40,075 nucleotides of DNA from JAOTVV01 sp039591075 (GTDB lineage: Bacteria; Gemmatimonadota; Gemmatimonadetes; Gemmatimonadales; GWC2-71-9), in assembly GCA_039591075.1 (NCBI GenBank), contig JBDHEI010000026.1:1-40075 (forward strand), in the 5' to 3' direction. Positions 8,539-16,174 of the stretch are shown here, piece after piece. The notes below the pieces were generated by a model. The model searched no databases and was not told the origin of the DNA. It saw nothing but the letters and a program-made list of their open reading frames with translations. Position numbers and translations under genes: made by a program. Each line of letters begins with the position of its first letter. Position 1 is the first letter of the stretch.

Positions 8539-9868
8539 CGTCGTCACGCAGGAAGAAGGGGAGGCGCTTGGAGAAGTCCACGGGCATGGCCCTTCGCACC
8601 TCCCGCATGAGGTCGGGGGTGATTTCCGTCAGGCCGCGCGAGCGGGCGAATGCCTCCACTCGTTGAACCACGACCCCGCGCACAAACGACGGGACGCGGT
8701 CGATCCGGGCCAGGGCCTCGGCGCTCCATGAGAGTTCCCGCCGGGCCGGGGCACCGTAGGTCACCGGGCGCGGTGGCTCGATCAGCGGCACCGTACCGGT
8801 CGGCTCGTACGCACAGGACGGGTCTTCGGCTAGGTGGTCGCCGGTGGACGCGTAGGCGCGCGCTCGACAGCCGCCGCACGCCGCACGGTACTCGCAGCGG
8901 CCGCACTTTCCACCGAGCTGCGCGTCGCGCAGCTCTTGTAAGAGCGGCGAGCCCCGCCACACGTCGGCGAATGACTGGCGTCGGAGGTCACCTGCCGATT
9001 TCGGCAGGTAAGGGCACGGCGTGAGCTTGCCGTCCGGTGTCACCCGGCAGTACTCCACCCCGCAGGGGCAGCGTGTGCGGTAGTTGAGCAGCGGCGAATC
9101 GGGTGCGGCACGGTGCACGAGCCGCATGAAGTGCGGCGCGCACTTGGCGCGCACCATCATCCGACCCAGGTACCGTTGGTGGAGCCCCACCAGCTCGTCC
9201 AGCGCGGACTCGTACTCCGTCGGTATGAGGTCGCCCATGCGCTCGCCGCGACCGGTGGTGACCAGGAAATACGCGTTGAACGACACGGCCCCACGATCGG
9301 CTGCCCAGTCCACCATGTACGCCAGCTCAGAGCGGTTGTGTTTCGTGAGCGTCGTCTGCACCACGAAGTCCATTCGGTGCGCAGCCAGCCGGTCCACGGC
9401 GGTGAGCGTCTGGCCCAGCGACCCGTGGCCGCGGCGGAACCGGTCGTGATAGCGGGCGTCGAGCGACTCGACGCTCACCGCCACGCCACTCACGCCGGCA
9501 TCCGTGAGCTCGGTGATCTTCTCCTCGGTGAGGAGCGTACCGTTGGTGCCCACGACAACGGTGGCTCCACGGTTCGCCGCGGTCCGTGCGAGTGTGGTCA
9601 AATCGTCGCGCAGGAGCGGCTCGCCACCCGAGAAGATGAACATCGGCGACGGGTTGAGCTCCAGGATCTCGTCCATGATGCGCACGCACTCATCGGTGGC
9701 GAGTTCTCCAGTGTCCGACGCCGTCGGCCCGGCGGCGATATAGCAGTGGGCGCATGCCAGGTTGCAGCGCGCGGTGAGGTTCCAGGCCACCACGTGAGGG
9801 ACGTGGCCCCCCGTGGGCATCTCACCCGCGGCGTGGTCCCCCAAGAGCGCGAGCGGGGCCAGCGTCAC
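8531..9868 (-). CDS. AhbD/NirJ-like radical SAM/SPASM protein with C-terminal PCP_red domain
   Basis: 445 residues. The radical SAM cluster motif is C35, C39, C42 (CNLACAHC), followed by SGGEPLLRDD. The C-terminal half has the Cys-rich SPASM-type pattern typical of AhbD/NirJ heme-pathway enzymes: CPCGVEYC, LTPCPYLPKSAG, then GKCGRCEYRAACGGCRARAY and a late Cys. Residues about 385-435 (WSAEALARIDRVPSFVRG) match the small PCP_red domain known from light-independent protochlorophyllide-reductase-like proteins. The start is GTG 9868, overlapping the upstream stop as GTGA; a longer open frame exists but lies inside the neighbour. Substrate unknown; a tetrapyrrole or a peptide of the nearby oxidase is plausible. 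Confidence 0.85.
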   Translation of the reverse strand: MTLAPLALLGDHAAGEMPTGGHVPHVVAWNLTARCNLACAHCYIAAGPTASDTGELATDECVRIMDEILELNPSPMFIFSGGEPLLRDDLTTLARTAANRGATVVVGTNGTLLTEEKITELTDAGVSGVAVSVESLDARYHDRFRRGHGSLGQTLTAVDRLAAHRMDFVVQTTLTKHNRSELAYMVDWAADRGAVSFNAYFLVTTGRGERMGDLIPTEYESALDELVGLHQRYLGRMMVRAKCAPHFMRLVHRAAPDSPLLNYRTRCPCGVEYCRVTPDGKLTPCPYLPKSAGDLRRQSFADVWRGSPLLQELRDAQLGGKCGRCEYRAACGGCRARAYASTGDHLAEDPSCAYEPTGTVPLIEPPRPVTYGAPARRELSWSAEALARIDRVPSFVRGVVVQRVEAFARSRGLTEITPDLMREVRRAMPVDFSKRLPFFLRDDDA

Positions 9869-11865
9869 TGCGGTGGTTCCGCGGCGGGGCCCCGCTCCAT
9901 GAAGCGTTCCACCGCCCGCTTCGCCTCTTCCGGGGTCGTCACTTTGAAGTCCACCGGGCAGGTGTCCATCTGCTCGTCGATCGAGCGGTCCTCGAGGTCG
10001 CGGATCGGGCATCGGGTGACGCCCTGGGCCTTCGCCTCCTCGATGAACTTCCGCATCTCCGGCGAGATCGCGTCGCCGCCCTCGGCCTCGGCACGGATCT
10101 GCTTGGCCCTGAGTTCGCGGAACATTCCCATCATCGTCTCGGCGTCGAACTCATCGGCCTCGATCATCGCTTGCTTGTTATCGTCCATGACCCGTGTGGT
10201 GATGCGCCAGAGGTCGTGTTCTCCTGCAAACCGCTCGACCGTCATGCGCGCGAGCGGCCGGGCGATGAGGGGCACGACCCGGAGCCGGTCGAACGCCTCC
10301 ACGGTCCACACCGGCGGGTCGACCGCCGAGCGGGCTCGGTACGAGACGCGCCCCGTCACTGGACACCGAACCTGGACCTCCGCGCCCGCGGGCTCTTGGT
10401 CGGCCTCGCTCCCATTGACCACCGTCTTGGCCATCTGCTCCTCGGCCTTCAGTTCCGCTCGCGCCACTTCCTCGGCGGAGCCGATTCCCATGATTAGTTG
10501 CATGTGCGTGGGCAGGAGCTTCTGGATCGCCGCATCGAGCAGCGGGCTGGTCACCACGTCGCCACCGCCTTCCAGGACGAACTCCTCGACGGCTCGGCGG
10601 GCGATGCCCTGAGCGAACGGCGGCGCGCGCTGGATCCGTACCTCGGCGTCCGGGGCCCAGGGCAGCCCGGCCTCGCCGTCTTCCTCGATCCAAGGGATAT
10701 CTTCGGGCCGAATGTCCACCGTCCCGGTCACCAACAGATTGCTGGGTGCGAGCCGCAGAAGGTTCTCCGCCTGTGATCCCAGGTCGGTGCCATCGATCCG
10801 GTGTGCCCCGTGCCGCCCAATGACCATGAGCGCGGGATCGATCTCCTCCGCCCACTGCAGGATCACCTGGAACGGTTTGCCGATCAGGATCTGCGTGGTG
10901 AGCGGCACGTCGGGGTATTCCTCGGCCGTCACCTTGGCTCGCTTGAGGTTCGCCTGGCTGAGCCTGAGCAATCCCTTGTCGATGATGTTGTTGTGCAGCT
11001 CCTCCTGTTCCTCGAACTTGAACACCTTCGACGCCCGAACAGAAAGTACGTCCTTGATGTTGTGGAAGACGGCATGGTGGAACTCGACGTCGAACGCGCT
11101 GCACACGTACAGCTCGGCGCCGAACATGCGGGCCAGCCCGAGCGCCGCCCGCATCGCGCGGTAGCTGTACGCCGAGCCGTCGACGCACACCATGATGCGA
11201 CCGCCCGCGAGCGGCCGGTCATGGCGCACCACCAAGAGATCCTTCTCGATGCCACGGGCCGCGCGGGCCACCACCCCTCCCAGCTGCGAAAGCGGCTGCC
11301 GCCCGATGCCGTGTGCGCCGATCAGCACCAGGTCGTACCGCCGTTCAGATTGGCCGGCCACCCTGTCGGCCTGATCTTCGTCCTCCTCGACGATGCGCCC
11401 GTCGTCGCCCAGCTTGACGTCGCTTCGGACCGTGTCGCCCCCATCGTAGTTGGCTGCGATGTTCGGATCGAACCCGATGAGCGAGGGAAGCGTGCCCTGG
11501 CCCGCGTTCGCCTCCTTGACGATCTCCTCGTAATTGATTCCCTCTAGCAGTTGCCGCCGAAGCTGCACGCCACGGTCGGCGCAGCGGCGCTCTACCTGAT
11601 CCAGGAACGAGTCGGAGATGAGCTGCAGGCCCTTCTCGATCAGCTTGTCATGGACCTTGCGCTGGCGCTTGATCTCTTCCGGAGTTTGAAACTGGGCGGG
11701 GAGCCCGGTTTCGAGCTGGCGGAACCGCACGTCGTGGAGTCGCGCGGCGTAGACGTGGTTGCCGGTGATGCGGCCCCCGGTGTGCGCACACAGCTCGATG
11801 GCGCGGTCCACGGCCCAGTCGGAATGCTGCGAGTTGTCCACTGGGAGGAACACTTCGTGGTACAT
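9865..11865 (-). CDS. Double universal-stress-protein domains fused to two PCP_red domains
   Basis: 666 residues. Residues 1-215 form one Usp domain (MYHEVFLPVDNS; GAHGIG near the end) and about 220-400 a second (RIMVCVDGSAYSYRAMRA; VIGRHGAHR), both with the glycine-rich nucleotide-site pattern of the family. After a linker comes a PCP_red-like segment (LPWAPDAEVRIQRAPPFAQG) and, about 100 residues later, a second more divergent one (VWTVEAFDRLRVVPLIARP). A tail follows with two Cys (TRCPIRD, DTCPVDF). ATG 11865 begins right at the Usp fold, so upstream open frame is ignored. A promoter-like pair lies about 140 bases upstream. Possibly an ATP-dependent sensor or chaperone for the respiratory genes downstream; function not established. 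Confidence 0.82.
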   Translation of the reverse strand: MYHEVFLPVDNSQHSDWAVDRAIELCAHTGGRITGNHVYAARLHDVRFRQLETGLPAQFQTPEEIKRQRKVHDKLIEKGLQLISDSFLDQVERRCADRGVQLRRQLLEGINYEEIVKEANAGQGTLPSLIGFDPNIAANYDGGDTVRSDVKLGDDGRIVEEDEDQADRVAGQSERRYDLVLIGAHGIGRQPLSQLGGVVARAARGIEKDLLVVRHDRPLAGGRIMVCVDGSAYSYRAMRAALGLARMFGAELYVCSAFDVEFHHAVFHNIKDVLSVRASKVFKFEEQEELHNNIIDKGLLRLSQANLKRAKVTAEEYPDVPLTTQILIGKPFQVILQWAEEIDPALMVIGRHGAHRIDGTDLGSQAENLLRLAPSNLLVTGTVDIRPEDIPWIEEDGEAGLPWAPDAEVRIQRAPPFAQGIARRAVEEFVLEGGGDVVTSPLLDAAIQKLLPTHMQLIMGIGSAEEVARAELKAEEQMAKTVVNGSEADQEPAGAEVQVRCPVTGRVSYRARSAVDPPVWTVEAFDRLRVVPLIARPLARMTVERFAGEHDLWRITTRVMDDNKQAMIEADEFDAETMMGMFRELRAKQIRAEAEGGDAISPEMRKFIEEAKAQGVTRCPIRDLEDRSIDEQMDTCPVDFKVTTPEEAKRAVERFMERGPAAEPPQ

Positions 11866-12003
11866 GCTGGCCCTTCGCTTCGGTGGTGTTGGGCGCCCGT
11901 CAGGGCGCCGCCATTGCGCCGTTGCCGCCGTTCCCCACCACCCCACCCACCTCCCCGGCGCCGCGAGAATACCGACTATTCCGCTCCGAGTTATGGCCGC
12001 GCG

Positions 12004-12032
12004 AGTATGCGAGCCGCTGCTGCAGGTGTCAA
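12004..12032 (-). promoter_or_regulatory. Sigma70-like promoter for the Usp/radical SAM/cytochrome operon
   Basis: On the reverse strand a perfect TTGACA (12032-12027) is separated by exactly 17 bases from CATACT (12009-12004). Transcription would start near 11997, giving an untranslated leader of about 130 bases before the Usp gene. The -35 box overlaps the ferredoxin stop codon. This is the only gap over 100 bases in the whole minus-strand block and would let the respiratory part be expressed apart from the ferredoxin/ATPase part. Confidence 0.5.
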
Positions 12033-12274
12033 GGCACGAGCTGCCGCCCGTCCGCGTCACACACCGCTAGCGCGTCCACCGGACAGGCCGCACACGCTTC
12101 GAGCAGCCGCGCCCGCTCCGGCTTTTCCGGGGCGACGAACGTCACGATCCCCTGGCCATCCAGCTCGAACGCTTCGGGGGCGGCGTCCACACAATCGCCG
12201 AACGACACGCAGAGCGTGGCGTCGATCCGGATGGTCAAACCGTGCACCCTGCGCTCGGCGACCTCCTGCGTCAC
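12029..12274 (-). CDS. Small single-cluster ferredoxin ([3Fe-4S] type)
   Basis: 81-residue cytoplasmic electron carrier. The Cys pattern is C22-x5-C28 (CVSFGDC) and C61-x2-C64-P (CAACPVDAL), with APEAF between, as in the small ferredoxins related to those serving P450s. The position normally holding the fourth cluster Cys (residue 25) is Phe, so a [3Fe-4S] cluster is more likely than [4Fe-4S]. GTG 12274 overlaps the upstream stop as GTGA. Its neighbours suggest it feeds electrons to the radical SAM or PCP_red proteins; benzoyl-CoA reductase normally uses a 2[4Fe-4S] ferredoxin, so this is not an obvious donor for that enzyme. Confidence 0.85.
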   Translation of the reverse strand: MTQEVAERRVHGLTIRIDATLCVSFGDCVDAAPEAFELDGQGIVTFVAPEKPERARLLEACAACPVDALAVCDADGRQLVP

Positions 12275-12744
12275 ATCTCCTCCAACCCCAGCTCTACGCG
12301 TGCGCGGTCCATGATCTCAGGGGTGATCTCGGGTATTCCACGCTCGGCCGCGTATTCGCCGTAGATGCGCTTTACCATCCCGCGGACGAACCCCGGCACG
12401 CGCTCGAGCCGCGCTGCTGCTGCTGGCGACCACGCCGGACGCGGACGTGGCGTCATCCCGTCGTGCGGTCGTGACGTGGAGCCCGCTGCCCCTGTCGCCA
12501 ACTCCCGATCGGCCCCATCGACGTGCGTCCGCACGAACCCCATCGGTTCCGATTCCTCCAGCGTCTCGCCTCCGATCCTCACGCCTAGCGAGCCCACCAG
12601 CTGCGTCTCCATCGGGTTGGCGAGCATGGCGATGGCGCGCCCGCATTGGGGGCAGGTGAAGCTGACGGTGAACGTCCCGTCACCGGGTTCCCGCCGTTCA
12701 GCGAAGTGCATCTGCTTGTCGCACTCCATGCAGAGGAACTTCAT
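12271..12744 (-). CDS. Zinc-ribbon protein with C-terminal PCP_red domain
   Basis: 157 residues. The N-terminus has two CxxC knuckles (C5/C8 in CMEC and C31/C34 in CPQC), a zinc ribbon or rubredoxin-like metal site. A low-complexity linker (about 75-104) leads to a clear PCP_red domain at 105-152 (WSPAAAARLERVPGFVRG, then GIPEITPEIM). This domain closely resembles that at the end of the radical SAM protein. The ATG at 12744 overlaps the ATPase stop as ATGA, which fixes the start although the open frame extends further. Function unknown; it could be a metal or tetrapyrrole carrier in the same module. Confidence 0.8.
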   Translation of the reverse strand: MKFLCMECDKQMHFAERREPGDGTFTVSFTCPQCGRAIAMLANPMETQLVGSLGVRIGGETLEESEPMGFVRTHVDGADRELATGAAGSTSRPHDGMTPRPRPAWSPAAAARLERVPGFVRGMVKRIYGEYAAERGIPEITPEIMDRARVELGLEEM

Positions 12745-13580
12745 GCCAGCACGCCTAGCAGCCGCTCCGTCAGCGCTTCCGCGTCGCGGTCGGCAGTGTC
12801 GGGAGCGCCGGCCGGCCGGAACGGGAGCCGGCCCAGGAGTGGCACGTCGAACGCCTTCGCGAGCCGTCGGCCGGCATCGCCCTTGAAGAGGGGCCCAGGC
12901 GTGCCGCACTCCGCGCAGGCATAACCGGCCATGTTCTCGACGATGCCGAGAATGCGGACCCCAGCGTCACGTGCCACCGTGGCCGTGCGGGCCACGGACC
13001 GGCGGGACTCCTCGCTCGGAATCGTCACCGCCACCACGCCGTCGACCGAGGGAAGTAGGTGGGCGAGGTCGGTCACGCCGTCCGGGCCAGGGGGGAGATC
13101 CACCAGCAGGAGGTCCAGCGTGCCCCAGCGGACGTCTGCCAGGAACTCGCGCAGCACGCCTGCCTGGAGTGCGCCACGCCACACCCAGCGCTCGCCGTGC
13201 GGTTCCCGGAATCGGAGCGGCGTGTCGTCCGCGAGCAGAAACGCGCTGGAGACGACGCGCACACCCATCGCACCTCGCACTGGTTCCACGCCGTCGTCCG
13301 AGGGAACCAAACGGCCTTCCGCCCCGAGCATGTGGGCCACGGTGGGGCTTGGGAGATCGGCATCAAGCACTCCCACTCCCTTGGCCAGCCGGGTTGCGGC
13401 GGCGCGGGCGAGCAGTGCGGTGACGTAGCTCTTGCCCACCCCACCCTTACCACTCATGACCGCCACCATCCACCTGACCGCGGCCAGGCGTTCGGCGAGC
13501 CGTGCGCGCTGGGAATCGATCTGTGCCCCGACTCGCGAGGCGTCGACACCGGTCAGCTCGCCATAGGCGCGGAGGGTCAC
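12741..13580 (-). CDS. Mrp/NBP35-family P-loop ATPase
   Basis: 279 residues. It has the deviant Walker A SGKGGVGKS (about residue 43), a DLPPG switch motif (LLLVDLPPGPDGVTD) and the family's C-terminal ENMAGYACAECG with the CxxC pair used to bind a bridging [4Fe-4S] cluster, followed by LGRLPF. This supports an iron-sulfur carrier or scaffold role rather than a ParA/MinD partition role. The N-terminal DUF59 domain of long Mrp proteins is absent. GTG 13580 overlaps the previous stop as GTGA. It may supply clusters to the ferredoxin and the radical SAM enzyme downstream. Confidence 0.87.
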   Translation of the reverse strand: MTLRAYGELTGVDASRVGAQIDSQRARLAERLAAVRWMVAVMSGKGGVGKSYVTALLARAAATRLAKGVGVLDADLPSPTVAHMLGAEGRLVPSDDGVEPVRGAMGVRVVSSAFLLADDTPLRFREPHGERWVWRGALQAGVLREFLADVRWGTLDLLLVDLPPGPDGVTDLAHLLPSVDGVVAVTIPSEESRRSVARTATVARDAGVRILGIVENMAGYACAECGTPGPLFKGDAGRRLAKAFDVPLLGRLPFRPAGAPDTADRDAEALTERLLGVLA

Positions 13581-13960
13581 AGGTCCCACCCAGCTCGGGC
13601 CAACATCCACAGGTTGATCACGACGACCACCATGGCCGTCAGGTAGAATTCGGCGGGGAGCCTGGCCTCCGTTCCGCGGAAGAACGCGCCGTTCACCAAA
13701 CCCGGGAGCCTGAGCCCATGCACCGCCCACACAACCCGCGCCAGCCAGGCGTTCTGCCAGCGGTAAAGGCCGAGTACGATCCCGAGTCCGACGAAGCCGC
13801 CCAGCGCGAGCCAGAGCACCGGCGGCCCCAGTCGGGTTGGAAGGAGCCCCGCGCGGAGCATGCCGAGTGCTGCGGCCTCGTAGAGGATCGCCACATGCAG
13901 ATAGACAAACGCCGCCTGCCGGAACTTGCGTTGCCGCGCCTCAGGCCAGGTGGCGCTCAC
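13577..13960 (-). CDS. Small hypothetical membrane protein
   Basis: 127 residues with about three to four hydrophobic helices (about 17-38, 46-64, 72-85, 105-123) and no recognisable family motif. It is the first gene of the long minus-strand block. The start is GTG 13960, with an excellent AAAGGAGG four bases upstream. Divergent to it, 50 bases away, is the HmuY-like gene. I do not recognise the family; its position suggests a membrane component or assembly factor of the respiratory cluster. Confidence 0.7.
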   Translation of the reverse strand: MSATWPEARQRKFRQAAFVYLHVAILYEAAALGMLRAGLLPTRLGPPVLWLALGGFVGLGIVLGLYRWQNAWLARVVWAVHGLRLPGLVNGAFFRGTEARLPAEFYLTAMVVVVINLWMLARAGWDL

Positions 13961-13970
13961 GCGGCCTCCT

Positions 13971-14000
13971 TTGACGCCGGTTCCGGTAAGCCGTTACTCT
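13971..14000 (+). promoter_or_regulatory. Sigma70-like promoter of the HmuY-like gene
   Basis: TTGACG at 13971-13976 and TACTCT at 13995-14000 are separated by 18 bases. The expected start of transcription is within a few bases of the ATG at 14011, so the message would be leaderless or nearly so, consistent with the lack of a purine-rich ribosome site before that ATG. The element lies in the 50-base divergent gap. Confidence 0.4.
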
Positions 14001-14010
14001 GAACGGCACC

Positions 14011-14592
14011 ATGGTTCCGCACCGTCCGTTCGGATTGCCGTGGCCGGTGGCCGCGGGGTTCGCACTGTTCGTGGCCGTCATCGTAGGTGTGGTGGCAACC
14101 GCGCTCATGCCGCGCAGCGTGGCGACATTTGCGCCATCGCTCGCTCCCGTCCGCCCTGTGGCGCACGGCAGCGTCGACACCGTGACGTTCGACGCCCGCA
14201 GCGGGGAGGAATGGCGCTTTTTCGATCTGGACCGTGGGACCCTGCTCGTTCCTCCCGACACGGCGGGGTGGGACCTGGCAGCACGGCGATTCCGCGTGAT
14301 CGGGGCCACCGTAGCCATCGATCTTGGCAAGGTGGGGTTCGCCGACGCCCGCCGTGTCCCGGAAGGAGCGTGGGTCGCCACCGACTGGGGCCGGGACACG
14401 GTGAACGCCGCGCTCGATCGCTGGTACCGCTACGGGTTCCTGAGTCATCTGCTCAGGCCCAAGGGTCACGTATACGCGGTGCGCACGTCGGATGGTGGGT
14501 GGGCCAAGCTCGAGTTCCTGTCGTACTATTGCCCCGGCCCCGAGGCAGGATGCGTGACCGTGCGCTATGCGGGGCTGAACGGTGGGCCATAG
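14011..14592 (+). CDS. HmuY-like membrane-anchored protein
   Basis: 193 residues: one N-terminal signal anchor (about 11-33), then a beta-rich extracytoplasmic domain. The pattern WDLAARRFRVI, then WYRYGFLSHLLRPKGHVYAV and DGGWAKLEFLSYYC, follows the HmuY family (heme-binding lipoproteins; typical wording Y-x-Y...P...Y.vrt.dG.yaKl.ilsYy). Two Cys residues (YYCPGPEAGC) could form a disulfide. The classic HmuY heme ligands cannot be assigned from sequence alone, and many environmental members have unknown ligands. It is divergent from the respiratory block and convergent with the next gene (13-base gap). Confidence 0.7.
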   Translation: MVPHRPFGLPWPVAAGFALFVAVIVGVVATALMPRSVATFAPSLAPVRPVAHGSVDTVTFDARSGEEWRFFDLDRGTLLVPPDTAGWDLAARRFRVIGATVAIDLGKVGFADARRVPEGAWVATDWGRDTVNAALDRWYRYGFLSHLLRPKGHVYAVRTSDGGWAKLEFLSYYCPGPEAGCVTVRYAGLNGGP

Positions 14593-14605
14593 GCTGGTCA
14601 CGGGT

Positions 14606-15109
14606 CTACTCGCCGTCCGCCGTTTCGCCGAGAGGATGGCGTGCCAGTGACTCGCGGATCTGCGGACGGGCGCACCAGAAGTAATATCCCATCCCGACCG
14701 CAGCGATGAGGTTGCCGGCGGCGACGGCCCACCAGGCGAGCGCCCCGAGCAGGGGACGGGCGAGCACGGCCACCACCAGATAGAACCCGAACTCGAAAAT
14801 CGCGAACAACACGACGACCAGGAACAGCGTCGATGGGAACCGCTCGACCATCGATGCGAGCGCAGCGGCGATCGAGCCCACGAGTAGAAACGCCATCACG
14901 TGGATCATCGTGTAGCCGATGATGGCCGCGAAGACCATCTGGACGGCCGCCGGATCCCGCACGCCCCAGAACACCGCAGAGCCGAGCATCGCTGGTGTGA
15001 AAAACGGCTGGCCCGCGATCGTGTCTGCAATCAAGAACCAGACCGCAACGAGCGCTGCGCCGATCAAGCCCGCCGTGAAACCCTCTTTCAGGATTCTGGA
15101 GAAATCCAC
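14606..15109 (-). CDS. Hypothetical four-helix membrane protein
   Basis: 167 residues from GTG 15109, chosen because GAGG lies five bases upstream; the frame stays open to a TTG at 15214, but that extension is polar and covers a palindrome typical of regulatory DNA. Four to five hydrophobic helices are visible (GLIGAALVAVWFLIADTI, FAAIIGYTMIHVMAFLLVGS, STLFLVVVLFAIFEFGFYLV, WWAVAAGNLIAAVGMGYYFW). It resembles small conserved membrane proteins of unknown function; no catalytic motif seen. Confidence 0.65.
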   Translation of the reverse strand: MDFSRILKEGFTAGLIGAALVAVWFLIADTIAGQPFFTPAMLGSAVFWGVRDPAAVQMVFAAIIGYTMIHVMAFLLVGSIAAALASMVERFPSTLFLVVVLFAIFEFGFYLVVAVLARPLLGALAWWAVAAGNLIAAVGMGYYFWCARPQIRESLARHPLGETADGE

Positions 15110-15169
15110 GGCCGCCTCGACTGATTGGGGAGCGCTCCCGTACGTCCACCGCCGCGCCAGAAAATCCGA

Positions 15170-15182
15170 CCAACCTGGTTGG
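15170..15182. promoter_or_regulatory. Palindrome CCAACC-T-GGTTGG, possible operator
   Basis: A perfect 6-base inverted repeat around a single base, about 60 bases upstream of the preferred start of the membrane-protein gene on the minus strand. Size and symmetry fit a repressor site; no regulator is assigned. Confidence 0.35.
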
Positions 15183-15456
15183 ATTATGATGGGGATCGAG
15201 GCCCCGGTTGGCAAGCGGGAATGTTGATGGGGTTAGCGAACGAGCGCCGAAAATGAGGACGGTGTTTCCACTGCGGCGACATGGGACACCAGACCCTTCA
15301 CAGCAGTAGAACGCAACGGGCCGTCTCCAGGGAGTGACCGCAGTGTGCGTCGGCCGCTGCCGAACCGATAGTCAGCCCGCGTTCCCTTGACGCGATTCCG
15401 GATGCGTGAGCGACGGGGAGCACGAGTGCGAGCATCGATGCGGAGACATCGCCCCC

Positions 15457-15477
15457 CCGCTCAACCCCGTTGAGCGG
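15457..15477. terminator. 9-base-pair hairpin, possible terminator or attenuator
   Basis: CCGCTCAAC and GTTGAGCGG are perfect complements around a CCC loop. No T-run follows on either strand, so a classical intrinsic terminator is not certain. It sits just before the TTGACA box of the TetR promoter region and may insulate the catabolic island. Confidence 0.35.
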
Positions 15478-15525
15478 ACCCTCCCCAGTCCCAGTCCTTG
15501 ACATCCCCTACTCGAGGTTCGAAAT

Positions 15526-15541
15526 TTGAACTATAGTTCAA
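15526..15541. promoter_or_regulatory. 16-base perfect palindrome, probable TetR operator
   Basis: TTGAACTATAGTTCAA is self-complementary over all 16 bases and includes a -10-like TATAGT (15532-15537). TTGACA lies at 15498-15503, too far (28 bases) to pair with TATAGT at normal spacing; a 17-base spacing would point to the weak GAAATT. The palindrome lies directly before the TetR coding region, as expected for autoregulation and control of the downstream benzoyl-CoA genes. Confidence 0.65.
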
Positions 15542-15562
15542 TCCTCTAATCGGAGCCGGGTT

Positions 15563-16174
15563 ATCCCCCAGCCTGCCTCGACCACCCGTTCTCCCCACGT
15601 CCGCGAGAAGCGGCGGCGGCGGCGCGAGGAGATCCTCCACGCCGCCCTCAGGGCGTTCCGTGAAAAGGGGTTCCACGCCACGACCTTGGACGACATCGCC
15701 GAACACCTTGGACTCCGGAAGACCGCGCTGTACCACTACTTCCCCGACAAAGAGGCGATCCTGTGGGAATGCCACCAGGAATCGCTCGCCGACTTGGACC
15801 GGATCATCAAAGGCGCCCGAAAACTCGAGACGGCATCCGACCAACTGGCGTACGTGATCCGCGAGCACGTCCGGGTGATGACCGACACGCTCGAGGGTTC
15901 CCCGCTCGCCTTCGAAGTCGGCGCGTTTTCTCCGGAGCGGCAACGCACGATCATCGCGGCCCGCGACCGGTACGAGCGCGCAGTGCGACGCATCATCGCC
16001 CGAGGCATCACTGCTGGGGAGTTCCGGGAAGTGGACGCCAAGATCGCCGTGTTCGCCATCCTCGGGAGCATCAACTGGATCGCCCGTTGGTACCGCCCCG
16101 AGGGATCGCTTCACGCCACCGAGCTCGGCAGCCAGTTTGCCGAACACCTCGTGGGAGGACTCACATGCGGATGA
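15563..16174 (+). CDS. TetR-family regulator with no canonical start codon
   Basis: The reading frame encodes a full N-terminal helix-turn-helix (REEILHAALRAFREKGFHAT, then LDDIAEHLGLRKTALYHYF), and a ligand-binding C-terminal half ending GSINWIARWYRPEG...FAEHL. Between the in-frame stop at 15527 and the HTH there is no ATG, GTG or TTG; the first TTG (15686) would remove half of the DNA-binding domain. The given start is an ATC preceded by CGGAG seven bases upstream; ATA at 15533 is the other rare option. A frameshift or sequencing error upstream is also possible. A 16-base palindrome precedes it, and the catabolic genes follow 49 bases downstream, so it probably senses a CoA ester or aromatic compound. 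Confidence 0.75.
   Translation: MPQPASTTRSPHVREKRRRRREEILHAALRAFREKGFHATTLDDIAEHLGLRKTALYHYFPDKEAILWECHQESLADLDRIIKGARKLETASDQLAYVIREHVRVMTDTLEGSPLAFEVGAFSPERQRTIIAARDRYERAVRRIIARGITAGEFREVDAKIAVFAILGSINWIARWYRPEGSLHATELGSQFAEHLVGGLTCG

Larger units (their letters stand above)
15110..15562. other. Regulatory gap with three inverted repeats
   Basis: About 450 bases without a convincing gene, between the divergent membrane protein and the TetR gene. It contains CCAACCTGGTTGG (15170-15182), a 9-base-arm hairpin (15457-15477), a TTGACA box (15498-15503) and the 16-base palindrome 15526-15541. Open frames here are short, start poorly and are not conserved-looking. Confidence 0.6.

Noticed and set aside
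12029..12274. Ferredoxin as the benzoyl-CoA reductase donor
   Set aside because: The Cys pattern suggests one [3Fe-4S] cluster, not the 2[4Fe-4S] type, and it lies in a different operon on the other strand.
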